Positions 10,585 to 21,460 are shown, numbered from the stretch's first letter. The stretch: DNA of 64,000 nt from an uncultured Opitutaceae bacterium (GCA_903929355.1 CAIYUN010000072.1:1-64000), one strand, 5' to 3'. Notes: generated from the letters alone by a model not told the origin. Program-made: numbers and translations.

Positions 10585-10793
10585 GTGGCGGACTGGCTGC
10601 GCCCATGAGGGCGCGACCGCCCCTGGTCGCATCTTATTTACGGGCCCGACCGCCCGGGCGCGTCGTCGGGAACCTGCCTTAAAAGGGGCGGTGCCGACCG
10701 GCATCGGGTCTTGCAACCTTTCCCGGAGGGGTTTGCCTTCAGCCTTGTCCGGCTCGTGCCCCACCCCTGCCCTTGGTTTCGTCCTTTTTTCCC

Positions 10794-13115
10794 ATGCATC
10801 CTCCCCGCTCCCTGCTCCTGCGGCAACTCGTCTTGCTCGCCTTGGTTTCGACCGCCGTGCTCGCACTCCGCGCCGCCGACGGTCCACCGGTCATCGCCCA
10901 ACCCGCGGGGGCCGCGCCGGTCACCGTCACCGAAGCCAATAACTTCTTCACCCTCGCCAACGGCATTGTCTCCGCCCGCATCAACAAGCGCACCGGCGAC
11001 CTCGAAGGAGTGACCTACAAAGGCGTGGACCGGGCGGGCCACGACCAGGGCGCCGTCGGCCCGTGGGAGCAGAACCCCTCGGCCGCCGCCCAAGTGGGGG
11101 GTCTCACCCAGACCATCACGATTGATCCCGCCAAGAACGGCGGCGAGCGCGCCGAGGTATCCGTCAAGGGCGTCACGGGCGGAAAGGTGGCCTTTGGCGC
11201 CTCGCCCGGTTCGACCGGCGGCACGTCGAACATGGACCTCGAGATCCGCTACGCGATGGGCCGCGGCGACAGCGGCGTCTACACCTACGCGATCTTCTCC
11301 CACCCCGCCGCCTACGGCCCGCTCAATCTCGGCGAGAGCCGTTTCATCCTGCGCGTCAACCAGTCCTTTGACTGGATCTCGGTGGACGCCGACCGGAACC
11401 TGCTCGCCGCCGGTCCGCGCAATTGGGGCACCGGCGTCGTCGTCCACGCCAAGGAGCAGCGCATCATGAGCCAGGGCCCCTACCAGAATTCCGTCGAGCA
11501 CAAGTACAGCTACAACGCCGTCCAGTATAAAATCCCCGCCTACGGCTGGTCCAGCACCACCGAGCATGTCGGTGTCTGGTTCATCAACCCGACCATCGAA
11601 TACCTCAGCGGTGGCGCGACGAAGCAGGAGCTCGTCACTCATTACGGTGACAATGACGACCCCGACCCCATTCTCCTCGATTACTGGCGGGGCACGCACT
11701 ACGGCGGCGGCGCCACGGTCAACGTGGCCGCCGGCGAGGCCTGGAGCAAGGTCGTCGGCCCGATTTTCGTCTACGTGAACTCGCTCGACAGTTTTCGGAC
11801 GCCCTCGGCGGCCGATCTCGCCACGTTCGCCGCCACCGCCGGCAACCCCACGATTCCCCCCGCCTGGACGGAGAACCAAACCGCGCTCTGGCAGGACGCG
11901 CTCGCGCAGGCGCGGAAGGAAACCTCCAAGTGGCCCTACGACTGGGTCAACGGGGTGGACTACCCGCACAAAAATGACCGTGCCCAAGTGACGGGTCAAA
12001 TCGTCCTCAACGACCCGCTCGCGCCCGTGCCTCTGAAGAAATTCACCAGCATCACCATCGGCCTCGCTTTCCCGGACGCCATCGGCGGCGGCGGGCGCGG
12101 CGCGGGTGCCCGCGGTGGCGGACGCGGCGCGGGCGCGGCGCCCGCTCCGGCTCCCGCCGCGGTGGCAGGTGCGGCCCCGGCCCGGGGCGGAGCCGCGCGG
12201 GGCGGACGCGGTGGCGGTGGCGGCGACTGGGTGCACGACGCCAAGCACTACCAGTTCTGGAACGACGGCGACGCCGACGGCAGGTTCACCCTCACCAACG
12301 TCCGCCCCGGCTCCTATACGCTGCACGCCTTTGCCGATGGCGTGCTGGGCGAGTTTGCCCAGGCCAACATCACGGTCGCGGCCGGCCAGAACCTGGATCT
12401 GGGCAAGATCGAATGGAAGCCCGTCCGCTATGGCAAACAGCTGTGGGATATCGGCTATCCCGACCGCACCGGCGGCAAGTTCTTCAAGGGTGACGGGGCC
12501 AACTACTGGCTCTGGGGCTGGAACCTGCGCTACGCGCTGTTGTATCCGAATGACCTCACCTACACAATCGGGCAGAGCGACTACCACAAGGATTGGTTTT
12601 TTGAGGAGGTGCCGCACGCGACAGCCGATCCCAAACTCTGGCTGAATCCCGCCGCCAAGGATCCCGCCAACCAGAAATTTGGCTGGGTCAAGGCCGAGTC
12701 CCGCGTCCAATACCCTGCCGTTGACGGCGCCGGCCCCTGGGCCATCTACGGCCGTGGCCGGGCGACGACCTGGACCATCAAGTTCAAGCTGGACCAGGCG
12801 CTGCAGGGCACTGCGGTGCTGCGCCTCGCGCTGGCCGGCGCCGATGGCGGCGGACTGACGGTGGGCGCCAACGGCCAGGCCATCGGTGCCATCCGGCCCA
12901 CGGCCACCAACGCCATCCGCTACAACACCGACAAAGGGGTCTGGCAGGAGCAGGACGTGCGGTTTGACGCCGCGGTGCTGAAAGCCGGCGACAATTCCAT
13001 CACACTCACCGTGCCGGCCGGCGACCTCCAAAGCGGTGTCGTGTGGGACTACCTGCGGCTGGAACTGGACGAAAGCCATCCCGCCGGCACCCCGCCCGTC
13101 GCCCTGTCCGAGTAG
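10794..13115 (+). CDS. rhamnogalacturonan lyase-like protein (PL4-like), tandem paralogue with a Gly/Ala-rich insertion
   Basis: Collinear similarity to 8473..10584 (e.g. [56 protein letters not shown]). Confidence 0.8.
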   Translation: MHPPRSLLLRQLVLLALVSTAVLALRAADGPPVIAQPAGAAPVTVTEANNFFTLANGIVSARINKRTGDLEGVTYKGVDRAGHDQGAVGPWEQNPSAAAQVGGLTQTITIDPAKNGGERAEVSVKGVTGGKVAFGASPGSTGGTSNMDLEIRYAMGRGDSGVYTYAIFSHPAAYGPLNLGESRFILRVNQSFDWISVDADRNLLAAGPRNWGTGVVVHAKEQRIMSQGPYQNSVEHKYSYNAVQYKIPAYGWSSTTEHVGVWFINPTIEYLSGGATKQELVTHYGDNDDPDPILLDYWRGTHYGGGATVNVAAGEAWSKVVGPIFVYVNSLDSFRTPSAADLATFAATAGNPTIPPAWTENQTALWQDALAQARKETSKWPYDWVNGVDYPHKNDRAQVTGQIVLNDPLAPVPLKKFTSITIGLAFPDAIGGGGRGAGARGGGRGAGAAPAPAPAAVAGAAPARGGAARGGRGGGGGDWVHDAKHYQFWNDGDADGRFTLTNVRPGSYTLHAFADGVLGEFAQANITVAAGQNLDLGKIEWKPVRYGKQLWDIGYPDRTGGKFFKGDGANYWLWGWNLRYALLYPNDLTYTIGQSDYHKDWFFEEVPHATADPKLWLNPAAKDPANQKFGWVKAESRVQYPAVDGAGPWAIYGRGRATTWTIKFKLDQALQGTAVLRLALAGADGGGLTVGANGQAIGAIRPTATNAIRYNTDKGVWQEQDVRFDAAVLKAGDNSITLTVPAGDLQSGVVWDYLRLELDESHPAGTPPVALSE

Positions 13116-13143
13116 CAGCGCAGACTCTTGTCGGGCTCTCTTG

Positions 13144-13169
13144 TCCTCCGTGGCTTCAGCGAAGAAGGA
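13144..13169. repeat. pseudopalindromic intergenic repeat (TCCTCCGTGGCTTCAGCGAAGAAGGA)
   Basis: Related to 13323..13349 in reverse orientation; resembles the GCCTTGGCGAAGGC-type unit at 63782..63812. Confidence 0.4.
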
Positions 13170-13322
13170 AGCCTTGGCAATGGCCGTTGCTGCGCCCTTC
13201 GCCTACGACCGCCCCCTCGCAGCAGCCTGCTTTCAGGCGAGGCCATGCGCCGGCACCAACCCGGCCCGACCGAGCTTGCCCGCCGAGCTGCCGCTCGTCA
13301 GGGTGCCTTCGGGTCCACCGTG

Positions 13323-13349
13323 TCCTGTGAAGCCTTCGGCAAAGGAGGA
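13323..13349. repeat. pseudopalindromic intergenic repeat (TCCTGTGAAGCCTTCGGCAAAGGAGGA)
   Basis: See 13144..13169. Confidence 0.4.
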
Positions 13350-13413
13350 TTCGCGGTTCACACCTCCGTTCCAACCAAGCACCAAGAATTCCGCCCCCCC
13401 TCCCCTCCCTCCC

Positions 13414-14994
13414 ATGATCTGGTCCCGCTTCAAATCCCACTTTTATCACTCCGTCCCGCTCGGCCTCTCACTGGATGTAAGTCGGGTGCCGTTTCCCGAC
13501 GAGTTCCTTGTCACCATGGCGCCGCGGATGGAGCAGGCGTTCGCCGCCATGGCCGCGCTGGAGAAAGGCGCCATCGCCAACCCCGACGAGCAGCGCATGG
13601 TCGGCCATTACTGGCTCCGCGCGCCCCAACTCGCGCCCACCCCCGAGCTCACGACCGAAATCACCTCGACGCTGGCCGCCATCAAGGCCTTCGCCGCCTC
13701 GGTCCACTCCGGCGCCGTCGCCGGACCGAAGGGGAAGTTCAAGTATCTGCTCGTGATCGGCATCGGCGGCTCCGCGCTCGGCCCGCAGTTTGTCGCCCAT
13801 GCGCTCGGCCAGCCGCGCAAGGACAAGCTGGCGGTGTCCTTCTTTGACAACACGGACCCCGACGGCTTCGATCAGGTCCTCGGCGCACTGCGCGGCCGGC
13901 TCGCGCAGACCCTCGTTGTCGTCATCTCCAAGTCGGGCGGCACCGCCGAGACCCGCAACGGCATGCTCGAGGCCGCCGCCGCCTTCAAGGCCGCCAAGCT
14001 CGACCCGGCGAGGCACTTTGTGGCCGTCACCGGCGTGGGCTCCAAGCTTGACGCCACCGCGACCGCCGAAGGCTGGCTCGCCCGCTTCCCGATGTGGGAC
14101 TGGGTCGGCGGCCGGACCAGCGAGCTCTGCGCCGTCGGCCTGCTGCCCGCCGCGCTCCAAGGTCTGGACATCCAGGCGCTCCTCGACGGGGCCGCCGCCA
14201 TGGACGAGGTCACCCGCCAGCCGAACATCGCCCACAATCCCGCCGGGCTCCTCGCGCTCATGTGGTATTTCGCGACCGACGGCCGCGGCGCCAAGGACAT
14301 GGTCGTGCTCCCCTACAAGGACCGCCTGCTCCTCTTCTCCCGTTACCTCCAGCAACTGGTGATGGAGTCGCTCGGCAAGGAGCTCGACCTCGCGGGCCGG
14401 GTCGTCAACCAGGGCATCGCCGTCTACGGCAACAAGGGCTCGACCGACCAGCACGCCTATGTGCAGCAGCTCCGCGAGGGCGTGAATAATTTCTTCGTCA
14501 CCTTCATCGAGGTCCTGCAGGACCGCGCGCCGAAAGGCCGGTTTGAGGTCGAGCCGGGCATCACCAGCGGCGACTACCTCCAGGGCTTCCTGCTCGGAAC
14601 GCGCGACGCGCTCACGGAGAAAGACCGCCACTCGGTCACCCTGACCCTGCCCGATGTCTCGCCCCGCTCGCTGGGCATGCTGATCGCGCTCTACGAGCGC
14701 GTGGTCGGGCTCTATGCCTCGCTCATCGGCATCAACGCCTACCACCAGCCGGGGGTCGAGGCTGGTAAAAAAGCCGCCGGCGGCGTGATTGCGCTGAAGC
14801 AAAAACTCACCGCCACCCTGGCCGCCGCGCCAGGCAAGTCGTTCACCGCCGAACAGCTCGCCGCCGCCGCCGGCGCGCCCGACCAGGCCGAGCTCACCTT
14901 CAAGATTCTGGAGCACCTCGCCGCGAACAAGGGCAGCGGGGTAAAAAAGCGCGTCAAGGCCCGCTGGTTCGACTCGACCTACCGGTTCGCCTGA
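13414..14994 (+). CDS. pgi: glucose-6-phosphate isomerase
   Basis: [57 protein letters not shown]. Confidence 0.93.
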   Translation: MIWSRFKSHFYHSVPLGLSLDVSRVPFPDEFLVTMAPRMEQAFAAMAALEKGAIANPDEQRMVGHYWLRAPQLAPTPELTTEITSTLAAIKAFAASVHSGAVAGPKGKFKYLLVIGIGGSALGPQFVAHALGQPRKDKLAVSFFDNTDPDGFDQVLGALRGRLAQTLVVVISKSGGTAETRNGMLEAAAAFKAAKLDPARHFVAVTGVGSKLDATATAEGWLARFPMWDWVGGRTSELCAVGLLPAALQGLDIQALLDGAAAMDEVTRQPNIAHNPAGLLALMWYFATDGRGAKDMVVLPYKDRLLLFSRYLQQLVMESLGKELDLAGRVVNQGIAVYGNKGSTDQHAYVQQLREGVNNFFVTFIEVLQDRAPKGRFEVEPGITSGDYLQGFLLGTRDALTEKDRHSVTLTLPDVSPRSLGMLIALYERVVGLYASLIGINAYHQPGVEAGKKAAGGVIALKQKLTATLAAAPGKSFTAEQLAAAAGAPDQAELTFKILEHLAANKGSGVKKRVKARWFDSTYRFA

Positions 14995-15027
14995 CCGCGG
15001 CCCCCACCGTCGCGTCAGTGGCCCCGG

Positions 15028-15056
15028 GGTGGAACCGGTTGACCCAACCGGTGGAA
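15028..15056. repeat. palindromic repeat family E, copy E4 (GGTGGAACCGGTTGACCCAACCGGT)
   Basis: 8-bp stem ACCGGTTG/CAACCGGT; same layout as the copies at 25803, 40147 and 46749. Confidence 0.65.
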
Positions 15057-15130
15057 TTCGTCGCCCACCAAGCCTGGCAGGCCTTTCTGATGTCGGGCGA
15101 TGGCCGACCCCAGTCCTTCCAACCCGGCTA

Positions 15131-17812
15131 TCACGCCACGCGCGCCTCCGCCCCGGTTTCGTTTGCCGCCCGAGGGAGGCTGAATTCAAAATGGGCCCCT
15201 CCTTCTGGCCGGTTCCACATGGTGATGGTGCCGCCATGGGCGGTCACGATGCCCCGGCAGATCGCCAGACCCAGCCCGGTGCTGCTTTCCCCCCCCGTGG
15301 GGCGGACCGAAGTCCGGCCGTATTCGGTGAACAGTTTCCTCTGTTCGCCTTCCGGCACCCCGGGGCCCCCGTCGTCCACCCAGATCATGATGAATTGGCC
15401 TTCGCGGCGCGCCCCCACGGTGATCGCGGTGTCGGGCGGCGAGAATTTGATGGCGTTCATCACCAGGTTCTCCAGCACCCGCTTCAACCGGATCTCGTCG
15501 CCGTCCAACTCCAGGCCGGAGGCCGGTTCCTCCAGCCGCAGCCGCAGGTTTTTCTTCGCCGCGATCGGCGCGAAAACCTGGTTGGCCCAGCGCAGCACCA
15601 GGGCGAGATCCAGCCGCTTGCGCTCAAGTTTCATGGTGTCGGCATCCAACGTCGTCACGTCCAGCAGGTCGTTGACGAGCGCGAGCATGGCCTCGACGCT
15701 GCCCGTCAGGTAATTCAGGGTCTCCACCTGTTTTTCGTTCACGGGGCCCAGCGTGCCGTCCCGAAGAAACTCCGCCAGCCCGCGCACCGCCGCCAGCGGG
15801 CTGCGCAGGTCGTGGGAGGTCACCGCGAGAATCCGATCCTTGGCGACATTGGCCCGGTGAATGTTCCAGTAGGCGGTCTCCAATTCCTCGGTCGCGTGTT
15901 TGCGCTGCGTGATGTCGCGCCCGATGGTGGAAAGGAACTCAATCTTTCCCTCCGGGGATTTGTGGGCCAGGATGACCTGGGAAATGGGGATCTCCAGCCC
16001 GCGCCGGCTGGACAAAATTGTTTCGCCGCTCCAGATCCCCTCGCGGACGGCGGTGGGAATCCCCTCGGTCACGACGAGGTTCTTGGCCGGGGTGGGGAGG
16101 AAATCGCTGATGGCCGACTTGGTGACATCCTCGTTCAGCCCAATCCCGAGCAGCTTGCGGCCGGCGCGGTTGATATACTGGAGCTGACCGCCTGGATCGC
16201 TGATTCCCACCAAGTCGGTCGTGGACTCAATGATGGCAATCAGGCGGTCGCGGGTACCCTCCGCCTTTTTGCGCAGGGTGGTGTCGGTGCGGATGGCCAC
16301 GAACTGGCGGGGCTTGCCCTGCGCGTCGAGAAACGGCACGATGGTGGTGTCCGCCCAGAAAAACGTCCCGTCCTTGGCCTTGTTTTTGATCTCACCCCGC
16401 CAGACTTTGCCCTCCAGGATGGTGGACCAAAGGCCGGTCATGAACGCCTTCGAGTGATGGCTGGAATTCAAGATGCGGTGGTTCTGACCCAGCAGCTCCT
16501 CGCGGGTGTACTTGGAGGCGGCGCAGAACTTGTCGTTGGCGGCAATGATGTTCCCCTGGGGGTCGGCGATGGTCACCAGCGAGTGCTCATCCAACGCGGC
16601 CTTCAAATCCACGATTTCCCGGAGGGAGTGCCGGAGCTGCAGCTCGGCCCCCTTGCTCTCGGTGACATCCGTGGAGGTCCCGAGCAGGCGGAGCACCTTG
16701 CCGGTGGCATCGGGCACCCGGAAGCCGCGGCTGGCCACCCAGCGCACGACCCCGTCGGGGCGCGCGATCCGAAACTCCACGTTCACCCTGGGCTCGCCCG
16801 CGATGAGCCGCGCAAAGGTGGCCTCCACCCGCGCCCGGTCCTCCGGCAGGATCGCCTCGGCCCAGGCCCGGGGCTGCGCATAGACTGTTGCCGCCGAACG
16901 ACCCCAGATCTCCTCAAAGGCCGGGCTGACATAGTAGGTCCGCTGCATGTCCGGCGAGGTCATCCAAAACACATCCGTGATGATCTCGGTGAATTGGCGG
17001 AACTTCTCCTCGCTTTCGCGCAAGGCTGCTTCCGCCTGTTTGCGCGCGGTGAGGTCGCGGAACGTCCAGATTCGCCCATAGTATTTTCCGTCCTTGCCAT
17101 ACACGGGGGCCGAATACCGGTCCAGCACGGTCCCATTCTTCAGCTCAAGCTCATCGCGGGAGATTTCATCCGGATGGGCGGACAGATAGGCTATCTTCTC
17201 GGTATACTGGTCGGGGGTTTTGACCGCGTTGGTGACCCAGGCCACCCGTTTCGTGTCATCTTCATCACTGGCTATCTCCGGGGGAAATCCCAGCAGGTCG
17301 GTCAGCCGCTGGTTTTGCAGGATTTTCCTACCCGCTTCGCTCACCACCAGGATGCCATCCAGCAGCGAGTTGGCTTGGGCCTCGAAAAACGCGTTCTTCC
17401 ACATCAACTCCTCGTCCGATCGTTTGCGCTCGGTGATGTCGCGCACCACTTTTGAGACGCCGACAATCCGACCAGTGGAATCCTTGATGGGTGAGGCCGT
17501 GATTGAAACTTCCACCAAGTGTCCATCCTGGTGCAGGCGCACCGTTTCAAAGGATTTGACCCTTTCCCCGCGTTGGATTCGTGCCAGAATCTCCCGCTCG
17601 TCCTCCTGGTGCTCGGTGGGGATCAACCGCATGATTGAGGTCCCCATCATCTCCCCGGCCGTGAAGCCAAACATATTTTCCGCCCCTTGGTTCCAACTCG
17701 TGATCAGGCCCGCGAGGTCCTTGCCGATGATGGCATCGTCGGAAGAATCCACGATGGCCGCCAGCCGGAAGCGGGCCTGTTCGCCGGTCAATGCCGGGGT
17801 GGGAGCGTCCAT
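15131..17812 (-). CDS. multi-PAS sensor histidine kinase
   Basis: Repeated PAS/PAC modules (IVDSSDDAIIGKDLAGLITSWNQGAENMFGFTAGEMMG), HisKA (AVTSHDLRSPLAAVRGLAEFL), HATPase ([30 protein letters not shown]). Confidence 0.93.
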   Translation of the reverse strand: MDAPTPALTGEQARFRLAAIVDSSDDAIIGKDLAGLITSWNQGAENMFGFTAGEMMGTSIMRLIPTEHQEDEREILARIQRGERVKSFETVRLHQDGHLVEVSITASPIKDSTGRIVGVSKVVRDITERKRSDEELMWKNAFFEAQANSLLDGILVVSEAGRKILQNQRLTDLLGFPPEIASDEDDTKRVAWVTNAVKTPDQYTEKIAYLSAHPDEISRDELELKNGTVLDRYSAPVYGKDGKYYGRIWTFRDLTARKQAEAALRESEEKFRQFTEIITDVFWMTSPDMQRTYYVSPAFEEIWGRSAATVYAQPRAWAEAILPEDRARVEATFARLIAGEPRVNVEFRIARPDGVVRWVASRGFRVPDATGKVLRLLGTSTDVTESKGAELQLRHSLREIVDLKAALDEHSLVTIADPQGNIIAANDKFCAASKYTREELLGQNHRILNSSHHSKAFMTGLWSTILEGKVWRGEIKNKAKDGTFFWADTTIVPFLDAQGKPRQFVAIRTDTTLRKKAEGTRDRLIAIIESTTDLVGISDPGGQLQYINRAGRKLLGIGLNEDVTKSAISDFLPTPAKNLVVTEGIPTAVREGIWSGETILSSRRGLEIPISQVILAHKSPEGKIEFLSTIGRDITQRKHATEELETAYWNIHRANVAKDRILAVTSHDLRSPLAAVRGLAEFLRDGTLGPVNEKQVETLNYLTGSVEAMLALVNDLLDVTTLDADTMKLERKRLDLALVLRWANQVFAPIAAKKNLRLRLEEPASGLELDGDEIRLKRVLENLVMNAIKFSPPDTAITVGARREGQFIMIWVDDGGPGVPEGEQRKLFTEYGRTSVRPTGGESSTGLGLAICRGIVTAHGGTITMWNRPEGGAHFEFSLPRAANETGAEARVA

Positions 17813-17839
17813 GGGATGAAGTTTCCGCCCGGGACCTAG

Positions 17840-19480
17840 CAGCCTGTCGGACTTGCCGCTGAAGTTGCAAACAGGGTTTTCCCGGAATCTCCCGCCTGGG
17901 CGGATTCCAACTCGAGTTGACGGTGGAAAGCTGTTTTGGGGGACGCTGGTCCGCTCGGCATCGGTCGCCGGGGGTTGAAACCCATGTTCCGCGCGGCGTT
18001 TTACCGCGCGGCGGCCAGTTTCGGCCCGGCACCGAGCGTGTGCAGGCGGCGGAGGTTGTAGGCCAGGCACACCAAGGTCCATTCCGTGGCGACCTTGATG
18101 GGACCGCGGAGCCGGAACTGCCGGAAGCCCATGGCCGCTTTGATGATGCCGAACACCGGCTCGACCGTCTGCTGCCGCAGTTTGTAGAGCGATTTGCCGA
18201 CGGTGGTTTTGAGGCGGTGCCGCATCACTTCGCTGGTGCTCGCGCCGGCGGCGGGCGCGGGAGGCTCGGGTTGCCTTTCCAGATCGGCCACGCTGCGGTG
18301 GTGGCTGGTTTTATCCAGCGGCGCATACACGGTGGTGCCCGTCGGCGTGCCGCCGGCGGTTTGTTCCACCTGCTGCACGGCGGCGGCGCTGTAGAAACCA
18401 TTGTCGGCGAGCACGGTGGCCACGGGGCCGGCCGCCGGTGCGATCGCAGCCACGGTTGGCCCCAGCTCCTGTTTGTCGTTGGGGGCCTGGCTCACGCGCT
18501 CGCCGACAATCAGACGGCTCTCTACCTCCACGGCGGCCTGCGCGTTGTAGCACTGGCCGAAGCCCCCGGCGGTTTTCATGATCCGGCTGTCCGGGTCGGT
18601 AAAGTTGTACTGGTCTTTGGGCTTGGGCGCGGGGCTGGGCGGCGTCGGACCCTTGCCGCGCACGGTCTCGCCCCGCGCCTGCCGGGCCTGCCGCGCGGCC
18701 ATTTTCTCCTCGTGCGCGGCCAGTTCCACCGCATACCGCGCGTGCGCGCGGGCCTCGATCTCGGCCCGCGCCTGGGCCAGCGCGGCCCGGCGCTCCTGAC
18801 GGCGCACGATCTCGGCGGGAATCGTCAGGCCGTCCTGCAGCGGGGTGGCGTCGGCCTGCTCGGCTTTGGCGACAAGCTGCTGCACTTCCACTTCGAGTTC
18901 GGTCAGCCGCTGGCCCATGCGGTCATAGCTCATGGCCGAGTGCTTGCTCGCGTTGGCCGCAATTTTGGTCCCGTCAACACTGACCGTGATCTGGCCGAAC
19001 TGGGCCAGCTTCAGGGCCTGGGCCAGTTGCAGCACCTCGACGAAGCTGGCCTGGAGCAGCGCCTGGTGCTCGCGCCGAAAGGTGCAGATCGTGTCATGGT
19101 CGGGATGGGTGTCGGCGGTGAGCAACCGCACCGCGACGTTGTCGTAGGTGGACTGCTCGATCCGCCGCGACCCAAAGGTGCCGGTCGCGTAGCTGTAGAC
19201 CAGCAACCCGAGCAACAGACCTGGCGGATACTGGGCACTGCCGGTGCCACGGTGATTGACCTTGGCCTGGCTCAGGTCGAGCGTCGCGACCGCATCCAGG
19301 ATGAAATGGGCGAGGTGGTCGGCGGGCACCCAATCGCGCAGATCGGGCGGAAGCAACAACGGGGTGTCACGGTCGATGGTTACGAAGTTTATGGCCACAA
19401 ACTTGTTACAGCACTTATCATGCCAAGTCTGCGCCGCCGCGAAAGGTCAGGAAATCCTCGCGGCTAAGTCCGACAGGCTG
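17840..19480 (-). mobile_element. complete IS1182-family insertion sequence, 1641 bp, flanked by CTAG direct repeats (17836-17839 and 19481-19484)
   Basis: Terminal inverted repeats CAGCCTGTCGGACTT...AAGTCCGACAGGCTG (15 bp perfect); encodes a full transposase; 4-bp target duplication. Confidence 0.92.
18001..19398 (-). CDS. IS1182-family transposase
   Basis: MAINFVTIDRDTPLLLPPDLRDWVPADHLAHFILDAV...VSVDGTKIAANASKHSAMSYDRM...DPDSRIMKT...KLRQQTVEPVFGIIKAAMGFRQFRLRG. Confidence 0.93.
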   Translation of the reverse strand: MAINFVTIDRDTPLLLPPDLRDWVPADHLAHFILDAVATLDLSQAKVNHRGTGSAQYPPGLLLGLLVYSYATGTFGSRRIEQSTYDNVAVRLLTADTHPDHDTICTFRREHQALLQASFVEVLQLAQALKLAQFGQITVSVDGTKIAANASKHSAMSYDRMGQRLTELEVEVQQLVAKAEQADATPLQDGLTIPAEIVRRQERRAALAQARAEIEARAHARYAVELAAHEEKMAARQARQARGETVRGKGPTPPSPAPKPKDQYNFTDPDSRIMKTAGGFGQCYNAQAAVEVESRLIVGERVSQAPNDKQELGPTVAAIAPAAGPVATVLADNGFYSAAAVQQVEQTAGGTPTGTTVYAPLDKTSHHRSVADLERQPEPPAPAAGASTSEVMRHRLKTTVGKSLYKLRQQTVEPVFGIIKAAMGFRQFRLRGPIKVATEWTLVCLAYNLRRLHTLGAGPKLAAAR

Positions 19481-21178
19481 CTAGACGGTCCATTCGAACG
19501 GCGCGTTGGCCTCGAGTTCCTCGATGGTGGTCAGGCCCAGGAGGACCTTTTTCAGGCCATCGTAGCGCAGGGGCTGGTAACCGGCGCGCTTGGCGCTTGC
19601 AGTCAGCAGGTCAAGGTCGCCACCGCGCCCGATGATGCCGCGCATTTCCTCGGTGACAATGGCGAGCTCGTGAAAGGCGATACGGCCCTTGTAGCCTTTG
19701 TGGCGGCAGGCGTCGCAGCCTTTGCCGGTGTAAAACAGGGGCGTCTCGCCCTCGGCGTCGTCGAAATAACGTGCGACCATCTCCGGGGAGGGCACGTAAC
19801 TTTCCTTGCACCGCTCGCAAATGCGCGCGGCCAGGCGCTGGCCCAGCACGGCCAGGACGGAGGGAGCCACGGTGTGGGCCTCGACGCCGATCTCCATCAG
19901 GCGCGCGATCGCCTGGATGGCATTGTTGGTGTGCAACGTGGCAAAGACGAGGTGGCCGGTGAGGGCCGCCTCGCAGGCAATCCGCGCCGTCTCCAAATCC
20001 CGGATCTCGCCCACCAGGATGATGTCCGGGTCCTGGCGCAGGAGCGCCCGCAGGAGCATGCCGAATTTCAGGTCAATATGGTCGTCGGTCTGCGACTGCG
20101 TCAATCCCGGCAGCTCGATCTCAACGGGATCCTCGATGGTGGACACGTTCAGATCCCCGATGTTGGCCTGCGCGAGCGCGGCGTAGAGCGTGGTCGTCTT
20201 CCCCGATCCGGTGGGACCGGTGACAAAGACAATGCCGTTGGGCGCCTTGATCACGCGCTGCAGCGGCTTCAATATCGCCTGTGAGATCAGCATCCGATCC
20301 AAGGATAGAACGCCTTGCTTGCTCACCCCACCGAGGATGCGGATGACGCATTTTTCCCCCTTGATGGTCGGGATGAAGCTCACCCGGAAATCAACCTTGT
20401 TAAAGCCCAGCTTGAAGGTACAGCGTCCGTCCTGCGGATACCGGGTCTCGGAGATGTTGAGGTCGCACATGATCTTGACGCGGCTGATCAACGCCCGATG
20501 CAACACCTTGGGGAGAAGCAGCAGCTCCTCCAAGATTCCATCAATGCGCAACCGCACGCGCGTTTCGCCGGTCTGCGGCTCGATGTGGATGTCGCTCGCC
20601 CGCTCCCCGAGCGCGAGGCAGATCAGCGAATCGGCGAGCCGGATCAGCGACTTCGATTCGCAGAGCCGCTCCAGCTCCACTGGCGCGTGCTGCAGGGCGA
20701 TGACTTCGCCGGTGGCTTCCATCTCCTTGATGATGGCCGCGATGTCCTTGTCCGTGGAATAGCGGAGCTCGATCGCGCCGCGGATTTCGGTGGGGAGCGA
20801 GAACATCGGGCTGACCTTCAGACCCGTGATGCCCTCCAGACGCCGGACCATGGCCTTGTCCAACGGATCCGCCATGGCCAGGGTGATGACCCCGTCAATG
20901 ACATAGAGCGGCAGGACCTGGGCCTTGCGCACAATCTCCGCCGGAACCAGCGCGGTCGCCTCCGGACTGGCGATGGTGTTGACCGGGTCAATGTAAGCGA
21001 TGCCGAGTCGTTCGCTCCATAACCGGCAGGCGTCGGCATGCGGCACCAAGCCGGCCGTGATCACCGCCTCCACCAGCGCAAGATCATCGGCCCCATGGGC
21101 GTTCACCAAGCCTATCAGCTCGTTTTCCGCCAAATAGGGGTGCGCTTGACGGAGCAAATCGGCGTAGGTGGCGGGCAT
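19481..21178 (-). CDS. GspE/PilB-family type II secretion / type IV pilus assembly ATPase
   Basis: GPTGSGKTTTLYAAL Walker A, RQDPDIILVGEIRDLETARIACEAALTGHLVFATLHTNNA, CERCKESY/CDACRHKGYKGRIAFHE tetracysteine. Confidence 0.94.
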   Translation of the reverse strand: MPATYADLLRQAHPYLAENELIGLVNAHGADDLALVEAVITAGLVPHADACRLWSERLGIAYIDPVNTIASPEATALVPAEIVRKAQVLPLYVIDGVITLAMADPLDKAMVRRLEGITGLKVSPMFSLPTEIRGAIELRYSTDKDIAAIIKEMEATGEVIALQHAPVELERLCESKSLIRLADSLICLALGERASDIHIEPQTGETRVRLRIDGILEELLLLPKVLHRALISRVKIMCDLNISETRYPQDGRCTFKLGFNKVDFRVSFIPTIKGEKCVIRILGGVSKQGVLSLDRMLISQAILKPLQRVIKAPNGIVFVTGPTGSGKTTTLYAALAQANIGDLNVSTIEDPVEIELPGLTQSQTDDHIDLKFGMLLRALLRQDPDIILVGEIRDLETARIACEAALTGHLVFATLHTNNAIQAIARLMEIGVEAHTVAPSVLAVLGQRLAARICERCKESYVPSPEMVARYFDDAEGETPLFYTGKGCDACRHKGYKGRIAFHELAIVTEEMRGIIGRGGDLDLLTASAKRAGYQPLRYDGLKKVLLGLTTIEELEANAPFEWTV

Positions 21179-21219
21179 GGCAAAAGGGAATCGGAGGACA
21201 AGGTGTCGTCGCCCGACGC

Positions 21220-21420
21220 TCAACTTCGAGCGGCCCGGGCCAGCCTGCGGTGGCTCGCAAAGATTGACCCGATTTCCGCCTGATCCAGCAACTCCGCCCC
21301 GAGCGCGGACCGCTGGCGGTCAATCTCCGCCTCCCGGAGCAGTTGCTTGAGCGGGTAGCGCACCTCGCTCACCCGCGGTGGCGTGGGCGCTGCGCCGGGA
21401 GTTGAAGGGGGATTCGACAT
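21220..21420 (-). CDS. small hypothetical protein between response regulator and ATPase
   Basis: 66-aa ORF MSNPPSTPGAAPTPPRVSEVRYPLKQLLREAEIDRQRSALGAELLDQAEIGSIFASHRRLARAARS; same strand and tight spacing. Confidence 0.55.
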   Translation of the reverse strand: MSNPPSTPGAAPTPPRVSEVRYPLKQLLREAEIDRQRSALGAELLDQAEIGSIFASHRRLARAARS

Positions 21421-21460
21421 CGAGGTTGGGTGGCGCGGTGGGATCGTCCGTGACGGAAAG

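Noticed and set aside
10638-13079. 813-aa minus-strand ORF across the second PL4-like gene
   Set aside because: Antisense shadow of a well-supported CDS with a signal peptide and domain motifs
15029-17455. 808-aa plus-strand ORF antisense to the PAS histidine kinase
   Set aside because: Arg/Gly/Pro-rich shadow ORF typical of high-GC DNA; the minus strand carries clear PAS and kinase motifs
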